Source: Sialis fuliginosa
Lineage: Eukaryota > Arthropoda > Insecta > Megaloptera > Sialidae
Length of the DNA stretch: 64,000 nucleotides
Reading direction: 5' to 3'
NCBI GenBank assembly: GCA_961205875.1
Contig: OY540816.1
Coordinates: 15,944,701-16,008,700, forward strand
In this document: one piece after another, positions 38,501 to 49,200 of the stretch
How positions within the stretch are numbered: the stretch's first letter is position 1
Layout: every line of letters begins with the position of its first letter
Translations under genes and position numbers: made by a program
The notes under the pieces: generated by a model
Database searches by the model: none
What the model saw: the letters and a program-made list of their open reading frames with translations, nothing else
What the model was told of the DNA's origin: nothing

Positions 38501-39848
38501 AAAAATGTTGTTTATGTATTTTAAAATCAAGAATTATAATTTAAAATTTGTAGCAATCAACCAAACTTAAAACCACAATCCACTTATTGATCATGTCCAA
38601 TATCCAATTTTAAGGAATATTTATATTCAAAGAAGACAAAGGTTTAAATTAAAATAAACTTACAGCCATGTATGCAGCACATCCCGCACTTTTAGTTTTA
38701 GCTTTGGAATCAACTAAGCGTCCACTGATACCAAAATCACACAGTTTTACATTTCCCTTTTCACTTAGTAATATATTTGAAGGTTTCACATCCCGATGAA
38801 TCAAATCGTGTTTGTCTTTAAGATATGACAAGGCTTTGACAGTCTGGAAAAAATTAAAAAATTGAGCAATGCACTATAAGAGTTGAACTAAATATATAAA
38901 TTAAAAAATGCAATTGCACTTCATAAAAGTAATTTTAAATATCATACTCACAGCAACTGTAACTTTCCCTAATATTTCTTCCGGTACAGGAGCTTTCAAT
39001 CTTTTAAGCAATTTATCAAAACATGTTGCCATCAATTCCATACAAATCCATACTTCAGATTCCATTATTATACATCCAAGGCACTGAACTATATAAGGGC
39101 AATCATATGATTTGTACACAACATCTATATCCATCACTATTCTCTTATTTTCTTCTGAATTACAAGTCCTTCGCATTTGCTACAAAAAGTCAAATTGAAA
39201 TTAATTTAAAAAAATTATTATTTAAGTACTAATTTTACTACTAAACTAACTTTAACAGCAATGACTTCTCCACTAGGTTTATGTCTCATTTTAACGACAT
39301 GTCCGCATGTACCATTTCCTAATTCGCCAAGATGCTCCATGTCTTTTACATCTGTTTGGTACTTAACACCATTTATCATAAGCATTCCACTTTGCTTCAT
39401 TATTTCTCTAAGTTTTTGATCTGTTTCGGCCGAATCACGATTTCTTGGTGACATCTGGTTTACGGGTAACGCCAGCTGAGTACGATTTCTTGAAGATGTA
39501 CTCGCTGGCATTTCGCCAACTGTAAAAATGATTTATTGATAGAAAAAGAAAATAGAATCAAATGTGTCTGATACTATATTTGCAACTAGCATATATCCAA
39601 GCAATAGTTCACATCAAATTACAAAAAAAAACTAGAAATTTTAAAAAGAAATTGTACATATTTCTATATTATTTTACGGGTATCAAATACGTACGTTTTC
39701 TTGGTCGGTGGCCGCTTCCATGTCGCGAATTACTTTTAAGAGTTGAATCCATTAAACCTCCAATAGATTCACGATCCCGTGGTTTATTCTCGGCCATTAA
39801 ACGAGCCTGTAACCTCTGAATTCCACTAGCTATAGATGAACTAGTCAT
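35505..39848 (-). CDS. hep: hemipterous, MAP kinase kinase 7 (JNK kinase kinase)
   Basis: Dual-specificity kinase that phosphorylates and activates JNK. Exons, in transcript order: 39848-39695, 39519-39251, 39179-38952, 38843-38664, 38430-38207, 38052-37861, 37240-36944, 36825-36260, 36182-35993 and 35649-35505. All phases agree and the joined frame is 814 aa. Kinase domain about 108-370: glycine loop [10 protein letters not shown] (117-126), catalytic K141, HRDVKPSN with D235, DFG with D253, and MAPER at the activation-loop end. S263 and T267 in SKAKTKS match the MKK7 activation sites. [10 protein letters not shown] (62-71) resembles a JNK docking motif. The long low-complexity C-terminal extension ends with [18 protein letters not shown], as I recall for insect hep. 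Four RFSPFxQRR-like repeats lie at about 528-604. Intron 9 contains an unusual poly-G tract. The start lies 608 bp from the torsin start on the opposite strand. Confidence 0.95.
35700..35930. repeat. poly-G repeat in hep intron 9
   Basis: A run of about 14 consecutive G residues begins at 35769, preceded by ACGGATCTAGGTTTACAATTT. Ends of this sort occur in insect DNA-transposon relics. A pair of imperfect inverted blocks (CATGACCCCTCC near 35800 and GGGGAGAGTCATG near 35890) suggests a small degenerate element. Confidence 0.45.
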
Positions 39849-40456
39849 TTATGTAGGCCGTCGTAACAATAAAATAAACTTGATTATTACACATTAACAT
39901 CAATTAAGTAACACAAGAATAGATACACTAATATTTTTAAATAAATACAATTCAATTTAAATTAAATTAAATGCAAATAAAATAAACTAACAACCATATT
40001 TTATTATACAACATATTCTTATCCTCTTGTTATGTCAATACGACATATTATTTTTTTTTTAGCTACTCTTCATAACACAGTAAGACAACATAAAACAAAT
40101 AAGGTTTGAATACTTAAAAAGAAGTGTAATATTTTTTATTTAGTTGGCTATAAAAATTGTCAATGCGACCACGTGATCTGATATTTAACCACATAAGGTT
40201 GGTAAAATATTTTTCTCATCTGTCATCTCTTTTTGACATTGGGAATTATTAACCGCGTGGTGCCCCGCATGTCAACGTTATTCCACATTAAAATACATTT
40301 TGCGATTTGTAATCGCTTCTTTTTAATCATTATTTATGCTGTGATATATGATAAAATGATTTTTTATCAATAATAAGATTATCTTAAAAATATTCCACAT
40401 ATCTCTCTATATGAGTTTATTTTAGATGTTTTGGAATCATTTAAAAATATTTTACA
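39849..40456. promoter_or_regulatory. divergent promoter region hep / torsin
   Basis: These 608 bp separate the start codons of hep (minus) and torsin (plus). The interval holds an E-box CCACGTGATC at about 40169 and a short GC-rich patch at 40252-40275 (ACCGCGTGGTGCCCCGC). No TATA box is obvious at a suitable distance on either side. A shared bidirectional promoter is inferred from the arrangement only. Confidence 0.5.
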
Positions 40457-42983
40457 ATGAATATTTTTTTATTATATTATACAACGATTACTATACTTTT
40501 ATTCCATATTGAACTGGCGAATTGTTTCATAGATCCTGTTTCATTAACAATTGGTTCTGCTGTATTAGCTGGAAGTTATTTTTTTAAAGATATTAAAGAA
40601 GCTACGTATTGCCAAAGGTATGAATGCTGTAACAATATATGGATTCGTGAAAATACTCATAGTAAGTAATAAGAAATAATATAATATTTTCGTAATTTAT
40701 AATCGTAAAACCAATTTTTTCTATTTTTTTTTTTCAGATTTATCTATTCAACTTGAACGTAAAGTGTACGGTCAACATTTAGTTAGAAATTATGTGGTAA
40801 ATGCATTAAGAACTCATTTTAATAATGCGAATCCTACAAAAGCATTAGTATTGAGTTTTCACGGATGGCCAGGCTGTGGAAAAAATTATGTATCAAACTT
40901 TATTGTTGAAAGTTTATATCAGAAGGGTTTTAGTAGTAATTATGTACAGTTATTTATTGGACAAATAAATTTTCCTTTAGTTGGTCTAGTTTCTCAATAC
41001 AGGGTATGTTTTAAAATATCTTAATGTTTTTTTTATATTCTTAAATCAATTTCATTTACAGAGAGAATTAAAACAATTAGTTAAAGAAAAAGTATATAAT
41101 TGCCCAAGACAAATATTTATATTTGATGAAGTGGAAAAAATGCCAGCTGGTATATTAGATTCCATAAAACCTTACATGGATCATTATCCTCTAATAGAAT
41201 ATGTAGATTATCGTAAATCTGTTTTTATATTTTTGTCAAATATTGGTGGTACACAAATAAGAAATCATCTTCATAGTTTATGGAAAAATGGTATTACAAG
41301 AGATGAGACAAAATTACATGATTTTGAAGAACTGATTAAACTAGAAGCTTTCAATGAAAAAGGTAACTATTTATTATTTACACTTTTGCTTCCTCGCAAT
41401 ATCGAAGATACAAGAAGCTTTGTGATCGTTTCAGATTGAGACAAAAAAATGTTCTCCGATTTCAAAATTTTAAATTGATCTTTCTGTTTCACGTCAAGAC
41501 AAACGCTTTTCGTTCCGTGTCTGTCTGTCCGTGTGTGTGTCCATCTGTCCCCTGAATCCTTGTCACACACAACTCATGAACCACTGAACCGATATTATTG
41601 AAAGTTGTCGGATGGTTGGGTCTGGCTTGAGGACGGTCTCATTTCAAAATCGTGTGTAAGGGGGAGGGGTGACACTAAACAAGTGAGCGAGTTGACTAGC
41701 CATGTTTAATCAACACTCGTTAACTAGCCCACGAGTTTACATGCCAGCGAGTAGTTAGTAATCTTGCCTTGTATTTATTGAAAAATTATTTGTAAAAATA
41801 TACTTATGGCTCTCGAATTTTTTTTAATCGTTGTGAGAGATAAATTTGACTTTTGTGCCACAAAAGTTTGTGGACGCTTGAGTTAGGCTATAGTATATAG
41901 TAATAAAATTATAACTGAGTAAACCAATTATTTTTTTAGGAGGCTTAAGATATTCAGATGTTGTGGACAGTAGTTTAGTTGATCATTATATACCATTTTT
42001 ACCTTTGGAACATAAGCACATTGAATTATGTATAATAGATGAATTTAAAAATAGAGGGAGAAAAAAACCGTCAGATGCAGTAATACAGTATGTATTATTT
42101 ATTATTAATTAAGTTCATTTAATCTCCCAGTAATTGAGAAAAGAATCAAATGGAATGAAATACCATTCTGTTTTATTCCGGAATCTGAACGTAAAAGATA
42201 TAGCAAATTTTCAATCTGAATGACGTTTACCGGATTCAGACAGAATCAATAATGAAAATTGACAACTAAAAAAACTAAAACAATGTGGATTGGCAGTACT
42301 GCAAACTTCTTCAAACTGCTTGGACGTAATAAACAATAATTGAACGTAATGAAATAATTGTAATTTTTTATTTACTGGGCTATTATCTTCTCTGATTATA
42401 AATTAGAATATGTATTATTCTTTATCAATTATTCTCTAACTTTTTAATATTTTACTAAATTATCTAGAATCAACTTTTTCTTTTGTTGAATTCTAATTAT
42501 TAAATTTTAATATGCATATGTATAGTTGATCATTGACCTAAAGTTAAACCTCCCACCTCCGATTGTACCACTGTTTAAACCAGTAGCTTCTGAACTCAAG
42601 AAGAGTAGGAACAACTTTTGAAATTTAAATTATCTTCATGATAAGCTATACATATAGGATTATAAAAATTATGGACCATATACATTTAGAAAAAAGTTTC
42701 ATAAAATGGTTCACGAAAGTTTGCAATCAACTGTTTGGCGATCACTAAAATTTAGCTGATTGTAACCTAATTGATAAATTTAGCTGTTGGTACCCCTAAT
42801 TTATATTCTCTCTTTTGTAACAAATCTTGCATATGTTTTGACGTATTATTTACAAAACTGATTTTTGTTTTCAGAGAAATAATGAATTCAGTCGTATTTG
42901 ATGGAGACAATATGTATGCAACTTCAGGTTGTAAGCGTTTAGAACAAAAAGTTGGAACATACATTTATCAACATAATCTTTAA
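40457..42983 (+). CDS. Torsin: torsin, AAA+ ATPase of ER lumen and nuclear envelope
   Basis: Torsins are lumenal AAA+ ATPases activated by LAP1/LULL1-type partners. Exons: 40457-40661, 40738-41003, 41062-41362, 41940-42087 and 42875-42983; joined frame 342 aa, close to the family's usual length of about 330-340. Residues 1-22 form a signal peptide (hydrophobic, ending ANC). The torsin-type cysteine block YECCNN is at about 55-60. Walker A is GWPGCGKN (111-118), with the torsin-specific Asn after Lys. Walker B is IFIFDEVEK (175-183), sensor 1 is FLSN (N217), and the C-terminal GCK sensor-2 motif has K327. P113 stands where human torsinA has Thr. Intron 3 contains a dispersed repeat also found at 3034-3228. 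The gene is divergent from hep. Confidence 0.93.
41425..41686 (-). repeat. dispersed repeat, copy 2 (torsin intron 3)
   Basis: Inverted relative to the copy at 3034-3228, and longer by a segment of about 55 bp that contains GACAGACAGACAC-type sequence on the minus strand. The two copies share many blocks of 10-20 bp. It may be the terminal part of a larger transposon family. Confidence 0.75.
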
Positions 42984-43067
42984 AAAAAATGTTTTTTTTT
43001 GTAAATATCAATATGTGTAAATTTTATTGTAAATTATGTTTCATTATTTATCAGTGAATATTTGAAA

Positions 43068-43309
43068 CATAGCTGTCATAAGTACTCAGTAAAAGGTACT
43101 TGAAGTACAAGTACTAAGTGAAAGCACTTGAAGTATCATTTAATTTTTGCTATTTTCAAATATACTAACAGAAGTACTTCAAGTACTTTACTTGTTAAAA
43201 TCAAGTATGTAAAAGTACTTGAAGTATTAAGTACTTTGACTATTTTTAAATGTACTAAAATACTCCAAGTACTTTTTCAAATATTTTACTTGAAGTATTG
43301 ACAGCTCTG
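43068..43309. mobile_element. hAT-type MITE with exact 8-bp target duplication
   Basis: An exact direct repeat ATTTGAAA flanks the element at 43060-43067 and 43310-43317. The ends are CATAGCTGTCAT and the inverse of CAGAGCTGTCAA, with a few mismatches. The interior is built almost entirely of AAGTACTTGAAGTA-like self-complementary units. The 8-bp duplication and the CA...TG ends fit the hAT superfamily. No coding capacity. Confidence 0.85.
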
Positions 43310-44169
43310 ATTTGAAATAATTAAAACATATTATTATAACCTACCTGGAATGTTAATTTTGGAGAATTATCATCTTTTGAAAATTAATAATATGTCTTAA
43401 TTATTTATGTACATATAACTCACAAACAATACGTAAAAACTATATAACATTACCTAATATCTGTATTTCATTGAAATATAAAATCATATATTATTCTACT
43501 AGTTACTAGTAGTTAATATATGATAAAATCAATGTACATTTTTGTTACAATTCGTAAAAGACTATACAACAAGTTGGTCAACACATCAATTAAGTGCAAC
43601 ACCATTGAAACCAAAAAAAAATTTTTTTAAGTGCACAATCATGTCAAAATAATTTAACTTTTATCAGTATTTAAAAAATTAATTAAGTAAAAAGTATAAA
43701 TTTTAACCTATAAGTATATTTATTTAATAAATACTTCATAATTATATTCCTTACAATATAAACTTCTAAAGCACTAGGCAGCCAAGTCGAAGCAAATAGC
43801 TACAAAACAAACGGTTTTACACTAGGTCATGTAACTCGCGTTTATTTGAAAATTCTGAGGCCCTGGGCAAAGACAATTTACAGCCCTTGCACATTTTTAA
43901 ATAAGATAAAATATTTTTTGATAATTTTTAGTGTTAACCATAAAGGTCAGATTTTGTTTCAGGTGGTAAACAAAAATGAACGTTTATGTCCAGGCAAGTG
44001 CCATTTTTGCCCTTATGTAAATATGTACCTGGGCTACCTAGTATGCAAAGGGTTGTAATCTTTAGAAACTGCAGTCAAATTATGTAATGTTATATTTTTA
44101 CTCTTTATTAATTAATTTAAAATAAAGCTCAATTTTTATAATTAACTCAATCATTCCCGAGTTTTTTTT

Positions 44170-44469
44170 TTGTTACCGATATTGCTGATTTTTCTGTCAT
44201 CAATTCATACCTATCCAAATATACTAAAACTCCAGAACATTGGTAATTGCATTGTTGATGTATTCAGTCCAATACTCGAAAATAAGTATGATTTCAAATC
44301 CATTCGAATTAAAATAATCTTACATCAAACGCAAAATCTTAACAAAAGCGCTCTGTTACATGTATGTAACACTGGGCACGATTGGGTTAATACAGCTATC
44401 ATGTTGGGTATCAGTAAGTTTAAAGTAAGTTTTTTCTTAATTGTATATTTTTATCTTTTTGTATTGTGA
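44170..44469 (+). CDS. unassigned ORF, possibly a decayed gene
   Basis: The frame is open for 99 codons without a good initiating ATG near its start. The stretch IVDVFSPILENKYDF and the segment HVCNTGHDWVNTAIMLG have ordinary, protein-like composition for this genome. A strong donor, AAAGTAAGT, occurs at about 44422. If used with an acceptor at about 44588 the frame continues about 28 codons to a TAA. I recognise no family. It could be a transposon remnant or an orphan gene. Confidence 0.25.
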   Translation: MLPILLIFLSSIHTYPNILKLQNIGNCIVDVFSPILENKYDFKSIRIKIILHQTQNLNKSALLHVCNTGHDWVNTAIMLGISKFKVSFFLIVYFYLFVL

Positions 44470-44745
44470 TTATATTAATTTACATATAATTTTTAAAATA
44501 TATTTCTTTTTTCTTTACTGTTGTGTGTTATTTAAATTTTTTTGAACAAAAATTATTTAATATATTAATTTGAATATATCTATTCTAGACTCTTAATACT
44601 ATAAAGTGTGGTCTACGATTTGAAATCTTTCAACTTATTTTATATTTATTAAAATATATACCTACACATTATATTTAATTAAATTAATAAGAAAAATCTA
44701 AATTAAAAGTTCTTTATTGAACTTTTGATAAACTTGAATCCTAAT

Positions 44746-44850
44746 CAGGGTAACTACCACCAGGGCCTCCGAACAAACAAAAGTGGGGAGATAAAGGGCC
44801 CCTCGATCACTTGCTGCCCCGGGGTTTAAGAGCCTCTAGTTATGACCCTG
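44746..44850. mobile_element. 105-bp hAT-like MITE
   Basis: Left end CAGGGTAACTA; the right end is the inverse of CAGGGTCATAACTAGAG. Flanking octamers ATCCTAAT (44738-44745) and ATCTTAAT (44851-44858) differ at one base, consistent with an old 8-bp target duplication. The interior is GC-rich. Confidence 0.7.
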
Positions 44851-45303
44851 ATCTTAATTAACGTATTATTTTTTTATAATTGCGATTTTATTCAAAATTC
44901 TGTAGACTGGTTAGATATGTAGATAATATATATTTCAAGTTTAGCATGTTTACTAAATTTAAAAAAAAGATTACATAAGTTTTCTACATAAAAATAGTGT
45001 TTAGCTATATGTATATAATTTGTCAATTCTATAATTAACTTTTATTTACTCAATGCTTTTATTTATTTAAAATGAAAATACGAGCGAATTATAACTATTA
45101 ATTAACTGTTTTTCATTTTTGTTTTATGGAAATTATAGTTGTATAAAATATATATATTTTATTGAGTAAAATGATATTTTTTATTAATATTTAAAAAGCC
45201 ATTTCAAATAAACTGTTCATAATTTGAAATTTATACTCCTTATGCCATCTAGCGGAAGAATGTAGAATTTAGATAGAGACGCGTTGTCTGGCCTAGCTGG
45301 CTT

Positions 45304-45319
45304 GGCGACAGAATGTCTG
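45304..45319 (+). promoter_or_regulatory. Smad/Schnurri silencer element match upstream of brinker
   Basis: GGCGAC-AGAAT-GTCTG matches the published Dpp silencer consensus GRCGNC(N5)GTCTG at every specified position. In Drosophila a Mad-Medea-Schnurri complex binds such sites and shuts off brinker in response to Dpp. The match lies about 0.5 kb upstream of the brinker start codon. A second GTCTG is 25 bp upstream (45286-45290), but its GACGCG half site has a spacing of 2 rather than 5. Confidence 0.7.
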
Positions 45320-45636
45320 GCGTGATCGACAGCCTTGTTGCCAGATTTTTGTATTAACAAACATTCCATTAAGTTTGTATTGCATAAAAATAATTTTATT
45401 GATTTAATATTATACACAATCCATCTTATATATTTTTATCTTTCGTCTTTTTGTAATTTTTACTTAGAATATTACTGAAATATTGTTTGATTTTAATCAT
45501 AAACAAACAAATAAATAAGGCAACCTCGCATCTAAACTTGTTTTTGAAGCGGATGTCGAAGCTGTTGATCCGATCTGACTATCAACGACGTACGGGATCA
45601 TCGATTAAGCCGTAAAAAGCACTTACGATCCTTTTA

Positions 45637-45675
45637 GGCGCCGTCTAACGTAAGTCGCATTAAAATCTCGGCGCT
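45637..45675. promoter_or_regulatory. two candidate Brinker-binding sites
   Basis: GGCGCC at 45637-45642 and GGCGCT at 45670-45675 both fit the Brinker recognition core GGCGYY. They lie in the GC-rich proximal region within 200 bp upstream of the start codon. Autoregulation is inference. Confidence 0.4.
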
Positions 45676-45826
45676 CCCACTAAAAACTTGACGCCAACGA
45701 ACGAGTCAGCGGAGTGGGGATTTCTGTGAATTGTGACGAAAATGGTCGCTTAACTAAAGATTAGCTTTTTATTATTGGTTTTTTATTTAATTTAAATATT
45801 TTATTTAATCATTTGGTGCTGTTAAA

Positions 45827-47263
45827 ATGGCCAACGGATTGAATTCAGTGATATTAAAACGTGCACCTAATTGTGAAACTCCAAAAAGTGGTGTTGGGTC
45901 AAGACGGATTTTTGCACCCCAGTTTAAGTTACAAGTGTTGGATTCGTATCGCAACGATGCTGACTGTAAAGGTAATCAACGTGCTACAGCAAGAAAATAT
46001 GGCATTCATCGTCGACAAATACAAAAGTGGCTTCAAATGGAGACAAACTTAAGAAATAGTGTAATTAAACAACAGTCGGGTTTGACGAAACAAACAAATG
46101 GTATTATTCAACAATCGTGTCCTGTAAAATTAGAATTGAGTGTCATAAAACAAGAGGTGTGTGGGTTAAAACAAGTAGAAAAGAGCGATTCAAAGGCCAG
46201 GAAATGTGGGCCTGAAATGGCCTTGAGCGGCCACACCAGACAGCGAGACGACACAAGCCCGGTTGCGTATACAACAGCATCAACAGCAGACCCGGTTGCG
46301 TATCTTGAAACCACTTGTGCGTACCGTTCAGTGTGTTCCCCTTCGCCGCTCCGTACTCAAACGGTCACCGCGGCTTTAGACTACAGTACGCGTGCGCGTG
46401 TTCATGATACGTTCAGTTATGAAATTCAAGAAGAATGTCTTTGTTACCCTATGGACTTGTCCGTAAAAAAAACTTATGACGAATATGAACATAAACCGAT
46501 TGTTTTACATGAACCTCCAATCTATACACCTCTGTATTGCTCACCTCAAAAATCAAATTCAAGCCCTGTTTATTCTCAAGATACATTTTTACAACCAGAG
46601 ACAAGGTACTTAGAACATGAAAATAGAGTTTGGGATTTATCACTCAAGAGGAAGATTGAAGACTGCCATAAAGAAAATCATATATCTAGCTCAGCCGATG
46701 AAAAATTGAAAGTAGATGTAGAAGGTCCTCCCGTTAAACAAAAACCCGTTAAACTGTTCAAACCTTATTTAGATGATGATGATTATAATTGTAAAGATAA
46801 AAAATTTAATCAAATGTACGAAAATTCTTGGGAGGATAAAATAATAAAAGAAGAGCCAGTTACAAGTCAATCTTATTGTACAAATAACAACATTATAGAA
46901 AACAAAGAACTTCTTGATGTGTCGTATTCAAGTTACAGCCCAGTATACTACGGAAATGTGTGCCCTAGTGGATATATTCCTCACCAATATGAGCAGGACT
47001 CGTATTCAATAGAAAAACATTCAGATGACTATATGGTAATGAAAAATGTTACAAACTCTATCAAACAAAGACAAAGTTACAGTTTGAATTTCAAACTGAG
47101 TGCTATAGAATGTTATTATAACGATGCCCTTTGCAGAGGTAACCAACGGGCGGTCGCCAACAAGTACAAAATTCACCGCAGGCAGATCCAGAAGTGGTTA
47201 AAGCAACAGGACGAGTTAAGAGAAAGGATTTTACCTGTTAGCCGAGTTCATGCAGTCAGTTAA
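45827..47263 (+). CDS. brk: brinker, Dpp/BMP-target repressor with two DNA-binding domains
   Basis: Brinker represses Dpp target genes by binding GGCGYY sites and recruiting co-repressors. This is a single exon, 478 aa; the start has a good context (TTAAAATGGCC). Two Brinker-type helix-turn-helix domains are present, at about 26-80 and 415-470. Both contain GNQRA, KY.IHRRQIQKWL and a basic N-terminal arm. Between them lie PMDLSVKK (208-215), a canonical CtBP-binding PxDLS motif, and WDLSLKRK (269-276), a second DLS-type motif. FKPY (311-314) is identical to the Groucho-interaction motif I recall for Drosophila Brinker. IKEEP (about 340-344) fits a sumoylation consensus. Drosophila Brinker is longer and has one such domain, near its N-terminus. 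The order DBD-CtBP-Groucho-DBD is the notable feature. AATAAA occurs at 47690-47695. Confidence 0.92.
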   Translation: MANGLNSVILKRAPNCETPKSGVGSRRIFAPQFKLQVLDSYRNDADCKGNQRATARKYGIHRRQIQKWLQMETNLRNSVIKQQSGLTKQTNGIIQQSCPVKLELSVIKQEVCGLKQVEKSDSKARKCGPEMALSGHTRQRDDTSPVAYTTASTADPVAYLETTCAYRSVCSPSPLRTQTVTAALDYSTRARVHDTFSYEIQEECLCYPMDLSVKKTYDEYEHKPIVLHEPPIYTPLYCSPQKSNSSPVYSQDTFLQPETRYLEHENRVWDLSLKRKIEDCHKENHISSSADEKLKVDVEGPPVKQKPVKLFKPYLDDDDYNCKDKKFNQMYENSWEDKIIKEEPVTSQSYCTNNNIIENKELLDVSYSSYSPVYYGNVCPSGYIPHQYEQDSYSIEKHSDDYMVMKNVTNSIKQRQSYSLNFKLSAIECYYNDALCRGNQRAVANKYKIHRRQIQKWLKQQDELRERILPVSRVHAVS

Positions 47264-48534
47264 TGCAATAATCTCGGGATGCATTGCAATATTTAGTTTT
47301 GAAGCAGCTACTTTTAAACCATAAAATTTTAATAGATAGTTTACTTTTACAAATCGTATCATTGATTTAATTTGATAAAAAATAATTATTAAATTTATTT
47401 ATAAAAAATATATAAGCTGTGAAAGTTGGACACATTCAAAAATTAATATTCATTGATATTTTATTTCTTTTAATATAAATTTACATTTAAATGCCTTATA
47501 TAGATTTAAATATATATATTTTTGTACATAGTTTGCCATACTGTAATTGTCATAATATCTATGGCGGTTTATATATAATATATATATTAATCTTTTTGAA
47601 TATTGTATACATTTTCTAAACATATACAAATATGACAAATGAAAGCATATTAATACGTACAATATATCAAGTTTTGCTCATACGAATTTAATAAAATGTG
47701 CCTTTAATAATAAGATATTAAAGAAAACCAATGTGCCAAAAAGTTGAGAGCGGCAGCTTTACAAAAAGGAGTTGTGTAATGTTATTTTGATGTAATATAA
47801 TAATTCTATTCTATATAAACTGATGATTTTAAGTGATAACAGAATATATTATATATTTTTAAATTATAATAATTTTAATATAGATTATATTATATGTATA
47901 TCTAAAGTAAATATATTTTATTAATAGGGAACACTTTTAGTGATCTAAATAAATTATAATTTTATTTGATATTGATTCAGGCCTTACATATATTATGTAT
48001 TTTATAAATAATTTTTTATTAATAAACCACTTTAAAAATAAGCATGTTGGAATGTTTTTATTCAATTGATTTCTTTTACAGGACATATTAATTCAAAGGA
48101 ATACCTTTTTATAGTTATTTAAAACATAATAGAGAGCACCAACAATAAATAAATGTTTTGTTAAACATATATTTGAGATGTCATTCAGAAGCCAAAATAA
48201 CTTAAAAACATTTTTTTATAAAGGCACATGCAGTTAAATAAAAATTAATTTATCAAATTATTTTTTTTTAAAGTTGACCAATCAAGTACACCACAAATAG
48301 ATTTTTTTAAATATGTGCAGTAGGACATGTTCGCCTGTATACAGTCATTCAAGTGGAACCGTAAGCAATGTTACTTTAGTGCATGATAGTATTTAAAAAC
48401 GTCACTCAAATTATCAAAATCAACATAATTTAGATTATTCTATTTTTATTAAATTAGGAAAATATTACACTAATAATAATTTCAATAAAAGTATTTTATA
48501 AATACTAAATTGAACAAATACATTGGTAATAAAT

Positions 48535-48769
48535 CAGTGATGTAATTAGTATTAAATTCAGTTAAGTGATGCTTAAAGTCCCATGGGGGCCTAGAGTGAA
48601 CTGAGATATTTACAGCGCCTAGGAACTTTAAAACAAAATATCCATAACTGTTAAATATAAATAAGAATGTTCAAAGTTTGAAAAATACTGAGCTCAATCA
48701 TGCTGAAATCTTTATTTTACCCTTTTACATATTTTACTCAAGGGACTAAAATTCCTAGTTATGCCACTG
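48535..48769. mobile_element. hAT-like MITE (CAGTGGCATAACTAG ends)
   Basis: The left end CAGTGATGTAATTAG and the inverse of the right end, CAGTGGCATAACTAG, match apart from three mismatches. The same terminal type occurs at 44746-44850 and as a lone end at 53782. No clear target duplication remains. Confidence 0.6.
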
Positions 48770-48805
48770 ATACTGTACTCAAATATAATAAAAAAATAAC
48801 TTATG

Positions 48806-49102
48806 CTGGATATTATAAAGTATTTGGTCAAAACGAGACCAAAACCAACGCAAACACTATCTGCAAGGTGTCAAATCGCTATGAATTTTGTCAGTGCTTT
48901 AGAGTAGTGGTAATAAATATAGAAAAATGAAAAGCTGCTATTCTTTCTATAGTGTACAGTGTACACCAATCACCATTACTTTTAGATTGCTGATTTATAC
49001 TTTTTACTGCACATACAACTGTCAGTGAACTATCTTTTAAATTTAATACTCTGCGGATAGCATTTAGTTTGGTTTTGATCTAGACCAAATTTTTTTATCA
49101 GG
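48806..49102. mobile_element. MITE-B copy 3
   Basis: The left end CTGGATATTATAAAGTATTTG runs into the hairpin TTTGGTC...GACCAAA; the right end has TTTGGT...AGACCAAA before a TTATCAGG tip. Interior blocks ACTATCTGCAAGGTGTCAAAT and AGTGGTAATAAATATA match copies 1 and 2. No coding capacity. Confidence 0.7.
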
Positions 49103-49200
49103 CTTCTGAATAATTTTATGAGTCTTAAATAATTAGTACTCTACTGTTACTAAAATAAAAAGAAATAATTTGCATTTACAAATAATACATTTTCTTGATG

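Larger units (their letters stand above)
42984..45240. other. torsin-brinker intergenic region
   Basis: It holds the torsin 3' UTR, the hAT MITE at 43068-43309, a possible ORF at 44170-44469 and a 105-bp MITE at 44746-44850. The remainder is AT-rich without recognisable content. Confidence 0.6.

Noticed and set aside
46237-46252. Second silencer-element match inside the brinker coding region
   Set aside because: CAGAC-AGCGA-GACGAC has the right spacing in reverse orientation but mismatches the consensus at one specified base, and it lies in coding sequence.
46108-46314. Minus-strand and shifted ORFs inside brinker
   Set aside because: They are shadows of the 478-codon brinker frame, which carries the conserved domains.
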